A stretch of DNA of 18,533 nt, taken from assembly GCA_002751075.1 (NCBI GenBank), contig NAOQ01000343.1, forward strand, positions 18,622-37,154, written 5' to 3'. Of this stretch, positions 1 through 10,200 are shown one piece after another. The notes under the pieces were generated by a model, which ran no database searches, was not told the DNA's origin, and saw nothing but the letters and a program-made list of their open reading frames with translations. Numbering within the stretch: the first letter of the stretch is position 1; each line of letters opens with the position of its first letter. The stretch comes from Ichthyophonus hoferi. Lineage: Eukaryota > Opisthokonta > Ichthyosporea > Ichthyophonida > Ichthyophonidae. The translations under genes were made by a program, and so were the position numbers.

Positions 1-84
<84 letters not shown>
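1..84. repeat. (TAA)n microsatellite
   Basis: An uninterrupted trinucleotide TAA array opens the window and stops where the sequence becomes mixed, at about position 85. It probably continues to the left of the window. No gene is visible in it. Confidence 0.98.
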
Positions 85-86
<2 letters not shown>

Positions 87-517
87 CCTCCTCAACCTAG
101 GCACGCTAATTCTCAGAGAATATGCAAATCAATTTATACTATTATCTTTATAAAAAAATTTTAATAATTTTTTTAATACTATTGATATATGTTTAATATT
201 ATCTTAATATAATATAAAATAATACATTAATTCTTCAAACTATCTTAATCAACAAACTCGGATTATAATCACATTTTAAAATAACCATTTTAAAATAACC
301 ATATGTAGCTATGAATTAAGCACCTTGACCAATCACCTAATTTAATTACTCTTATGCTACTAATTAAAACCAGGCAAAACATTAGAGAAATATATGCCAG
401 TGCGGTAGGCTATCACCAGCGGTAATCCTTCTTTATTCATTCTGACGTCCCCTTATCAAATCGGGCCAGGATTCAGATTTCTTCCTTTTCTAAGTTCGGG
501 ACACGGACCTAGCAATC
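85..517 (+). promoter_or_regulatory. Upstream region and 5' UTR of the RPS3A gene
   Basis: Positions 85-390 are very AT-rich and include a small tandem duplication at about 282-302, where a 15-bp unit built around TTTTAAAATAACCAT occurs twice. GC content rises at about 395-520, just before the start codon. This part contains a TGACGTCC (CRE-like) octamer at about 444-451 and a pyrimidine run (TTTCTTCCTTTTC) at about 478-490. The run could be the transcription start with a 5' TOP-like tract, as is usual for ribosomal protein mRNAs, but that assignment is inference. No ORF of note lies here. Confidence 0.4.
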
Positions 518-2521
518 ATGGGTTAGTGTCCCGTATGGAAATGATGTTTCGTTATTATTTAGATGAATTTTTATAGTATCATAAAATATCACTTCAGTAT
601 CCGGGCCGTAGAGCTTCCATCCAAATAATCCTAGTGTAGTTTTTTATTCTTGAATAATTTATATTATTTTTGATTTCATCAAAATCAACCTGTGCTTCCG
701 GGAACTCGTAAAACGGAATATAGCTTGCAACCTGCTTGGAATATTTTCAGTAATATGAACTACACATCAAATAAACAATGCAACACATGTTGAAAAAGTA
801 ACCCAGTTTATCACTTACATGCTGCATGCTACTCGGTTCATGTTGTGAGTTCTTATCGGAAATTACAATGCCACTCACATTAACAATGTATAAATAAACA
901 AACAAATGAGCATTTTATTTGAGGGTAAATGTTTTCATTCAACGGTTACTCAAAACGTACAGCTACCGACCAACAATATTGAACGGAATTTTATAACAAT
1001 ATTAAATGTGATTTGTACAAGCTCGCTTACTGTATATTTTCCCCTACAGCGGTCGGAAAGAATAAACGCCTTAGCAAAAAGGGCAAGGGAAACAAGAAGA
1101 AAATGTAAGTATTTTTTTTGTTTATTTGCACATTATTAATACCTAATATAAGTACACGTTAGCATAATTTACATGAATTCCGCAGCCTTTGAAGTACTTT
1201 AATGGTTTACCTGATGCTTTTTTACAGGGACTGAAGTTTCCATTAGTATGGCTAATGTTTATTGTAGAAATTCTTCATGATGTTCTTGTCGAGTTTACTG
1301 GAATATTACAAGGCGTTATTTTTTGTTTCAAACAGTTGTCCGATTCTAATTGAAAGCTCATCGTTTACTTGTGGTGTCCAAATCTATTGCCTTTGTCAAC
1401 TGTAAATGCAAATATTTCTTTTTTAAGTGAGGTGTAGGCTTATTGACAGTACTGTTATGCAGTGTTGATCCTTTCACCCGCAAGGACTGGTATGACGTGA
1501 AGGCTCCCACTGTCTTCGCCACCCGCACCGTGGGCAAGACCCTTGTTAACCGCACCCAGGCTAACAGTAAGTTAATATTGTTTTTCCTTTGACTTTTGGT
1601 ATTTATTTTATATTATATTTATATAGGTATAAGTGTATATTGCAATGAGGTTTACTATGGTTAATGTTGCACTATGGTTTCTATAACGTGAATGTAAAAG
1701 CCTTTATAGAAGCAAAAGCAAGTGATGTCTTTTATTAAAAAATAGTATGAATCAGTTGTAGTAACCAGCATATGAACAATTCAGAGATTGCCTCCGACTC
1801 CCTTAAGGGTCGCGTGTTCGAGGTCTCTCTCGCTGACCTCAACGCCGACGAGGATCAGGCTTTCGTGAAGATGCGCCTTGTTGCCGAGGATGTCCAAGGC
1901 AAGAACGTGCTCACCAACTTCCATGGCCTTAACTTCACCACCGATAAGCTCCGCTCTTTGGTGAAGAAGTGGCAGACCCTGATCGAGGCCTTCGTTGATG
2001 TTAAGACCACCGATGGTTTCTACCTCCGTCTGTTCGCTATCGCTTTCACCAAGCGCCGCAAAAGCCAGGTTAAGAAGACCACCTACGCTCAGATGGGTCA
2101 GATCCGCCAGATTCGCAAGAAAATGGTTGAGGTCATGACCAAGGAGTGCTCTGGCTCTGACTTCAAGGAGCTTGTGAACAAGTTGTAAGTATTCTTGCTG
2201 TATTTGAAGTTATTTTTTTTGTTGTGTTGAGAGGTTTTGTTGAGTGAAATACAGTAATACATGAACTTATTGAGAAAACAGTCTAATAAGATATTTTCAA
2301 TTTTTAGCATTGCCGGCTCCATCGGACAGGACATCACCAAGGCCACCTCTGGAATCTTCCCTCTCCAGAACGTTTTCATCCGCAAGGTGAAGGTTCTCAA
2401 GAAGCCCAAATTCGACCTTAACAAGCTTATGGAGATGCATGGTGAGGCCTCCACCTCTGAGAGTGGTGCCAAGGTTGCCCGTGGTGACTATGTCGAGCCC
2501 AAGATCCAGGCTTCCGTCTAA
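518..2521 (+). CDS. RPS3A: 40S ribosomal protein eS1 (S3a), five exons, complete
   Basis: This encodes a core protein of the small ribosomal subunit. Exons are 518-521, 1050-1104, 1463-1566, 1785-2184 and 2308-2521, totalling 777 nt, or 258 codons plus TAA. The first coding exon is only ATGG; its GTTAGT donor follows, and the next exon completes [12 protein letters not shown]. The second junction makes [19 protein letters not shown] and the third makes [18 protein letters not shown], both hallmark eS1 stretches that confirm phase. Later blocks include [41 protein letters not shown] and LMEMHGE. Length matches the family (about 255-265 residues). The in-frame ATG at 1772 lies in intron 3 and is not a start. 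Codons are GC-ending (AAG, GCC, ACC, CTC), unlike the flanks, as expected of a highly expressed gene. Introns are 528, 358, 218 and 123 bp. The wording of the C-terminal half resembles fungal orthologues. Confidence 0.97.
522..1049 (+). other. Intron 1 of RPS3A
   Basis: This 528-bp intron runs from GTTAGT, directly after ATGG, to CCCCTACAG. It is AT-rich. The short open frame at 906-1139 that overlaps its end has no protein-like character outside the true exon at 1050-1104. No snoRNA with paired C and D boxes could be made out in this or the other RPS3A introns. Confidence 0.85.
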
Positions 2522-2528
2522 GCAAGGA

Positions 2529-2534
2529 AATAAA
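2529..2534 (+). terminator. Poly(A) signal AATAAA of RPS3A
   Basis: A canonical AATAAA begins 7 nt after the end of the stop codon. With cleavage 10-30 nt downstream, the 3' UTR would be only about 30 nt, short but plausible for a ribosomal protein mRNA. No transcript evidence is available. Confidence 0.6.
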
Positions 2535-3862
2535 ACTCCTTGACCATATAATGTGCAGATTACGCCAATAGCAGTCGAATGCCATAAACATTAAAATGAC
2601 CATAATAGTATTATTTGTTTATTTTTAGGATAAAATTGTGGATTGTGGGAGTATGTTATGTATAATATTAATGTGAGATATGATATAGTTGTATTGTTTG
2701 CAGTAAAGCTTATTTTTGAATGTGTTAAACAAAACAGTATTCCAGATGTATAGCTTGAAAATTAAAATATGGTACGTGGTAATGAGTGTTTGATAATTAT
2801 AAAGTAATTAGAAAACCGAAATACTATCTCATGGAAAATATTGCGGGTCAAACTATGATTAGCTTAAAATGAATGGGAATAAAATAATACTAAGGTAATA
2901 TGAATAATGTTGTATGCTTGTTTTGTGGGTTTATATAGCTGGCCAATTTGTTGAAAAGGCGGATTGACAGAACGAACAACGGTGTAATTAGCCCTGAAGG
3001 AATATTTGTAAACATTTGGTGTTGATTCTAATCTTTTATGCTTTACTTTATTGTTTTGCTTGCTCATGAGTATTAGGATATTTAATTTTAGTTTGCATTA
3101 GTAATTTAATGAACTTGTTAAGTTCTTTATTATCATATCATTACGGCTTTGGGCTTACCGTCGAACAAATTGTTTTTGTTAAGTAAATACAAATTAGGAA
3201 TGTTTATTGGCAATAGTATTTGGACTATTAAGTGCACATTGATCAGGTTTAATTAATTAAGCCAGCACTTTAATTAATTATGTCTCTACTTTTGATTGGC
3301 CCACAGGTACCAAGTATTTGTTTTGATTTTTAATAACTATCGTAGACAGCGTTAAATCAATGGTTGGTCAGGATCTTGCCTCTAGGGGGTCATTATTTGG
3401 TATAATATCCATAATTTTTTTAATAAAAATTTACCACTTGAAAATCGGTGAAATATAATTAAAAATTGTGTAAATATCATTTTTTTTTTAAAATAAAATA
3501 AACAGCTCAGGAATTTATAAATAGTCTTAGGAGCCAAATCGACTCCCCAAGTCCAGGGCCCAAGAATTGTTTATATTATATTAGATAGAAGGACACCGTC
3601 AGGTCTATATGGGTGTAGATGCCCTTAACCTTAGTGGCAGAAATTATGAAAATACGTAAGGCTTTAATAAAAGTAAACCAAAAGATACAAATTGAGGAAG
3701 ACTAAAATGACATGATAAATATTAGTCAAATATGTACATAAATGGAAACGAGAATAAAACAAATGGGAGGTGCCTGACACCATACTGTTCCTATACTTTG
3801 TTAGTAATTGTTGACACCTTAACTAATATGCTGTGCCAGATAATGCACTCAATTATTGGCAT
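2535..3862. other. Convergent intergenic spacer, no gene seen
   Basis: This region lies between the 3' end of RPS3A (+) and the 3' end of the protease gene (-). It is AT-rich. The only sizeable frame (minus strand, 2864-3067) shows no recognisable domain and no coding composition. A short inverted arrangement of TTAATTAATTA occurs twice at about 3250-3282. Nothing else is supportable. Confidence 0.7.
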
Positions 3863-3867
3863 TTATT
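3862..3867 (-). terminator. AATAAA overlapping the protease stop codon
   Basis: On the minus strand the run of A residues before TAA creates an AATAAA that contains the stop codon itself. If used, the 3' UTR would be about 10-30 nt. It could be incidental in such AT-rich DNA. Confidence 0.35.
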
Positions 3868-4265
3868 TTTTACTACTCCGTACGTAAAAGTCCCATTGCT
3901 CATCAACATCAGGATTTTTCCTTATATCGTGCCGTGAACGTACCGATTTGAGCCAACAGGCATCTCCAGACCAACTAAAACCTCGACAGCGGTCGTCTCT
4001 ACCACACGCTGTTTTGCATCTAAGTAAATTCCATCCTTCCTCTACATTTCCTCCTACACCTATAAAATTATTCTGGCTTACATCATGGTTGTAGTAAATT
4101 CGCCACCCGTCGACAACCTGGTGATCCTTGGGAGCCTGCTTTAAGCAGGGAAAGCATATTTTAGCATTGTGATTACCATCTATTCTACTACTCTCAACTC
4201 GCTGATTATTCTCTAAATCTATATGTACTTGTTTTTTGTTACTTCTGGAAGCCCAAAAACAATAA
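3863..4265 (-). other. Protease exon 12: linker, second PAN/Apple-like module and stop
   Basis: The last exon encodes residues 609-741. After a hydrophilic linker and a CFPC pair (645, 648) comes the module: VVDGWRIYYN, FIGVGGNVEEGWNLLRC, KTACGRDDRC, RGFSWSGDACWLK and a terminal QWDFYVRSSKK. Cysteines 691, 695, 701 and 711 follow the PAN pattern, in which a CxxxC knot is followed by an aromatic-rich strand and CWLK. The protein ends nine residues after the final WDF. Confidence 0.85.
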
Positions 4266-7200
4266 CTTAAGACATGAAAGAAAGAAAGAACAGTTTATAT
4301 AGTAACCCATTTTAGAATTTTATTTACGAAACTAGTTGAGAATAAGTTTACTCTACACAGTATTGATGGTCATGCATCATATCTAGAGCAAGTGACATGA
4401 ATAGAGCAAAAAGAGTTGATAGAGGAAGAGGGATAAGCTGTGAATAGAAAAGTTCAAGAAAATGGGCAAGATATTTCTGAAACGTTGTAACCGGAACAAT
4501 AGCAAAATCAAAATATCAAAAAACATGAATTGTAAATATTCTTAGAGATAATATATCCCAAAAATATATATACATTTTTTTTTGGATCGAATAAAAGTCA
4601 GGAAAAATACGGAGAGTTAGAATACTTGCAATAAAAAATACATAAGGTGCTTTAATTCTTTTCCGAGTTTTGGACATGATTTTCAAAGACTATGGAATGA
4701 AAAGAAAAAGAAGTGAACATGAGGAAACAGGAGAAACAATATCAATCTTTGGTTTTGGGCGACTCCCTTTATCCTAATACACACAAGTATACACAAGTGG
4801 CCAGGATAAAAGCTTATGAATTATATGGTGACAATAAAGTACAAATAAAAGCCAAACCAATACCGCACCTGTGATTCCAGAATGTGAACAGATGGTCTAT
4901 TGCGTGCCTCTACGTGCCTCAACTGTTCCATGCTTACCACCCGCTTGAGCCAGCAACTACTGCCTGACCACTCCACTGCATTGCAAGGCCTCCTCAAGGT
5001 ACAGAGTTGTTTACCTGCATGTGCAAGAGTATGTGGGCATGGGCACATGGGCATATGTTTTGGAGATTGGAGGGTGTATCTATTTTGGCGTATAATTCTC
5101 ATTGATGGGTGGTACAAGTTTGTCAGCTATTGAGTTCATCAGATATAAAATGGAATTTCCATTTTTCCTAGGTTAACGAAACTACTATATCTATCTTATG
5201 GCAATGAATATACATGATGCTAGCTACAAAGAAAATAATAATAATAGATTATTAAACCATGTTTCTAGAAAAAAACATAAAGAAAGTAAGGATCAGTTGC
5301 ATCTTTGGGTAGTGTATGAAATAGAGAATAAATAAATATCAAAGAAGGAGAAGCAGGTTGATGAGCGTATAGATCATTGGCTTTATAGGTGCTATTTTTA
5401 TTTTTCATTTTTTATTTTCATTTTCATTTTTTGAGACAATCTCCTACTATTACCCAGTTATCTAATATCTCTGTAAGGCTTCTATAACTTTACAACTGTA
5501 AGTTAAAGTACTCAAATGCAGTGGAATGTAAGTACGTATGTTATCTAGGTCGAAGAATCTTATAAGCCAGGTCAAAGATAGAAAGAAAAGCACAAAAATG
5601 TATGCATATGTATTATTTATGATAAGGTAGATGCAGCTAAAAAAAAGCTTAAGGATGTGCAAATAATTCTTATGTGAGTACAAATTAAGTTAAAAATGGG
5701 TATGTATATATATAGTGAAAACAATACACATACAAAATTCTAAGGTATAGCCACGACTTGCCCAGCCTCCCAGACCAATGCTTGGCGCTGTGGTGACCAT
5801 ATTCCGATAAATAATCCATTTTAGACCAGTAGTCCGTCCACCAGCCACAGGGAACCTGTATGTTGACTATGATGTGGGGGTATGATAGGGAAGATATTGT
5901 AGCATAAAATACATATTAAGGTATGAAAATAGAAAAAAGAATATCATATTAGTAAAGAGCAAGAAAGTGAAAGAATTAATGCTGGATGGAAGAGGGTAGG
6001 AAAGGATAAAAAAAAAAAAAAAAGAGTGTATCACAATACTGGAGTATAAGTAAAATAAGGAGTTGGAATGAAAATAAAATATAGAGAAAGGTCATGTAGG
6101 GTTAAAGTGACTAGGGAGCTAAAAACATCATTTTGGGACAAGAAGAAAAAATACCAAGTAAAGGAAGTTTATTAAACTGAAACATGAAAAAAGACACAAA
6201 TAGTGCAAACAACTAGGGGAAAAAAGAAAAAAGGATCATGTAAAAATGTAGGATAGATTGCAGAGTTTAATTAAATGGATGACAAAACCACTCTTAAGCG
6301 TAAATAAAGAATTGAATGAATGAGAAAGAGTGGGTGTACGTTCGTGAACGTATTAGTGCATAAAACAAGATTATATGCACAGTAAAAAAACAAGTAAAGG
6401 GAATAAAGGGAAACAGTAATAACTTAAAAGTTTTAAAACCATATACTTAATGAGATGAAAATTTCCAGTAGATTAATAGAACAAACGCTAAATAATAATA
6501 TTACTAACCTGTCTACCTTTGAAAATTTTGACCATAGATCCATCAATGGTCCATACAGCAAAAGCTGGAACATTTGAATCACCACAGACTCGATGAAGTT
6601 CCTTTGCCCTATTATGACAAGCTAATCGGGCCATGCATGCACCTCTATTACAGTCGCCAAACCATTGATTAAGAGTAAGGCCCTTTATTTTTGTATTTTT
6701 ACAACTTGCAATGTATAAACCACATGCAATACCACTATGTCCAGAATCTGTTGGTTAAGAGAAAGAAGGAGGGAGGAAAAAATGAAGAAAGAAAGAGCAA
6801 CAAGAAAAAGATGGTATAATTATAATAATTGCGAAGACAGAGGAAAAGGGTGAGTAGAAAAAATGGCATGGCAAATGAGTAATGACAAATGCAATGCAAC
6901 ATGTACTAATATATAAATTTGTGCATACAAGTATGTGCCTGGAGGTATACAACATAGAGCAGGTAAGTATGTAACCGATTATTAATATATCAATTTATGA
7001 GTGTGCTTGTGTGTACATGCATATAAACATGTGAATTTATATACGCCTATGCAGTTTTAATAGTGTGACAATCGACATTAATTGCAATTACTCATTTTAT
7101 ATATAAATTGTTTTAAATTTCTAGTAGAATTACATAGACCCTTGAATCAGTACTTTAATATTCTATTTGAAATACAGTGACTGGATCATTTTCTAGTAAT

Positions 7201-10200
7201 ATATACACTTAGGCAAAAACTAGAAAGGTAAGAAATTATGCAGATAAATAGGAGATACAACATAACATACATACATATCAGCAAAGAAACACAATATTCT
7301 TGAAATACATGCATACACATAGTTAAATACACATATTATTTTTTAGTAGACATATGCACATGCACCGTATAGTAGAGGAAATGTTCAAAGGCAGTCAAAA
7401 GACGGAAAAGAGCCCAGTTTGATAAAACGAAGAATTCGGTTTTGGTAATTTTTTTTTGGAAACGGCAAATTAGTAGAAAGCAATATTAAATCAAAAGTAA
7501 AAGGAAAAAAAAAAAGCAATAAGATGGTAACAATTGGTTCAGAAGCAAAAAATCAAGAAATGCCAGTAAGAACCAAAAAAACTGATATCAAATAGGAAAT
7601 TGAGTAATAGGGCGCACCAGACAACATAGCCGGAGTAACCCTCTTGCTTGGACACCAATTACAAGGTAAATTAGTAGTTATAAGTCGGTTGGTGGTACCG
7701 CGTTTATGTACGGCGAATCTTCTTTTTGACACAAACATACTTGTAAGAAGCATATTTCTCTTGATCTACAAAAAAAAGTAAGATAAGGCAAAGAGAGACG
7801 ATTAGAAATAATAAAATGAGAAAAAGACCAACTGTAATATTAGAAAGAAAGAGGCAACTTCAAAATATCACAGAGGAAATGAAAGTTAAGGAAATAAATA
7901 AGGAGAAAAAGAAAAATAAAGCTACTGCAAAAAAAAAAACCAATAAAATAAAATAATTGTAATGATCAATATATATGTGATAGAGAACGAGCGGTAAAGA
8001 ACAAGGAGTAGGCAAGCAGGTAATAAAGCAGGCCGGCGGGCATGAAGACAAAAGAGAATATAAGCGATAGGTATACAGGTAGGGGGAGCAAAAGAAACAA
8101 AAATAATGCTAAGAATGAGGTCACATTACTCTGCTGACATCCCATTCTGGATACATGCTCCAGAACACTGCTGCTGCACCAGCTACCAATGGGGCAGCCA
8201 CCGAGGTACCAGAGTATATGGCATAGCCTCCTGAAAAGAGGGTAAAGAATTTTATTTCAACTTTTTGTTTCTAGTTTAGATTGAGTTCATTTTTTATTCT
8301 TTGAAAAAATTACGTTACTAACTGGATTACATATTGGTCTTTGTTTAAGTTCTAATGTAAGATTCTCATTTTAACAAAAAAGCAACATTTTATTGTGCAC
8401 CAATTCAAAAATATTTATCTAGTGTCGGTGTGATTACATTACTATCTTATATTTAAGTGTATAAGTGATTGCTTTATGTTTTTTTGAAAACAACAGTGTA
8501 TGTTGAGAATGATGAATATATATTTATATATCTACTAAATTATGTTATATTTCAAATATAATGCCTGCCTTAAAATCTATAGTAAATACAGTAAACACTC
8601 GTTGATTCGAAAGGTACATTGCTTTTCTTTTTAATTCTTTTTCATTGATTGATTTGACATTTTGTTTTTTGTTTTTTTTTCTCTCTTTCCAAATTACGTT
8701 TGCCTCAATATTTTAGGTTCTACGTAATGCAAATAATATATAATCATCCAAATATTGTAATTTTTTTGCAAGATATACCACACAATATACATACACCCAC
8801 GATAGTAGTTTTTTTCTTTTTTGTGCATTTGTCTTATTGGACGTAACCTTGCACTTCGTCCACACATAAGCAAAACTAAGCAATATCTAATTATCTAACA
8901 AAAGAAAAAGAACAATATAATTAAGATAATACAAATCCAGTCAATTTAAAATTAACCAACTATCATTATGAACAATATAAAACCCAGGACAATATTAAAT
9001 ATTAATAAGTAAGCAATTACCATTTGGTACAGCCGATCTCACTCCCACCCCTGGGGCCAGCATATCAACACATCTTCCATAATTGCTAAAGGATGCCAAT
9101 TCATCAAATTTTCCCACAGCACCCACGTTAATTGTTTCTTGCGCTTTACCAGGTGACACTCGGCATGCATCACTGGCATTGTTTCCGGCTGCGGTAATAA
9201 TCATAATATCTTCTTCAAATAAACGACGAATCATTGAGTTAAGGATTTGAATGTGCTCACCGCCCAGTGACATGGTGATAATATTGATGCGACTTCTGTG
9301 GGTCAAACGTATAGGGTTTGTTGGTTGTCAGGGTTCTGCAACAATCATAAGGAGGTGTTAAAACGACAGAAGATGAAATTCACCTTTCAGCTTACTTTTG
9401 CTGAGCATGGACTACGTAATTCTCTCTGTAGTGCTTTATAATATATACAATATATACAAATACATAAAAAAAAAATAGATAAATATACATACACAAATGA
9501 ATTTCTTAGCACCTGCATTTTATATATGTATTTTTTCTTCTATTCATTTTTCAGTCCTTCAATATACATTTACATGATATATATTTAGTCCACCTCTTTT
9601 TCTTTATGCATTTTTCTTTTCTAATTACAGAGCTGTCCAACTTAAAATTGACTTTTGATACACTTACATAAGATTAGAAAACCAAAAGACATGGAATTTT
9701 CACCATTTCAAAACAAGCCAATCAACTCAAATAATTAATATTTTTCATTCTATATCAGGGGTGCCCAGGAAATGATCCTCGATGAGTCAACTGTTTTTCA
9801 AAAAAATACCCCCCTTTAAAACACGGTTTTTGGAAAGCGTTATTCAAATGACCTTTTTAAACAATCCTTAAAAAACCATTAAAAAGGGATGAAAATTGCC
9901 TTTTTACATACACATAGAATATTTTAGTTTTGAGAATCCTTAGTACGCTGAAAAAAGGGTTTGCAAGCCAAGTACCACATGGGTGTCTCTGTTTTATAAA
10001 GCTGGAGTATCCAACACACTCCACTAAATATTACTCACTTTGAACGATAGTTGTATACATGGCTTAATCCCATTAGAATTTGTGTGATGGTACCCAGACC
10101 CCTGTTATTGAGCACCTGGCAGAAAATATTATATATGAGAATCTAAAATATTTATGTAAAGCGCTTAAACAAACATATGCTACATGCAGATTATCAAATA

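Larger units (their letters stand above)
4266..7662 (-). other. Introns 8-11 of the protease gene: pyrimidine-rich on the sense strand
   Basis: The stretches between exons 8 and 12 are 915, 642, 719 and 598 bp. On the plus strand they are strikingly A- and G-rich (for example 5880-6500 and 7480-7560, with a 16-A run at about 6008-6023), so the transcript is U/C-rich there. No further protein-like segments were found in them. Confidence 0.7.

Noticed and set aside
1105-1784. Intronic C/D box snoRNA in RPS3A, as known from animal orthologues
   Set aside because: Scattered TGATG and CTGA words occur (about 1211, 1231, 1277, 1721), but no properly spaced C/D pair with a terminal stem could be found.
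1772-2188. Open frame starting at ATG 1772 as a stand-alone gene
   Set aside because: Its first five codons lie in the intron. The real RPS3A exon starts at 1785 and the frame ends at a stop inside the next intron's donor.
2864-3067. Minus-strand 67-codon frame between the convergent genes
   Set aside because: No domain, no splice or start context, and the composition is that of the AT-rich spacer.
4900-5133. Plus-strand frame MRASTCLNCSMLTT...
   Set aside because: It is the antisense shadow of protease exon 11, which has the better evidence.
7360-8051. CRISPR array, operon or other prokaryotic feature
   Set aside because: No spaced repeats or bacterial gene structure are present; phased introns with GT-AG borders show that the DNA is eukaryotic.
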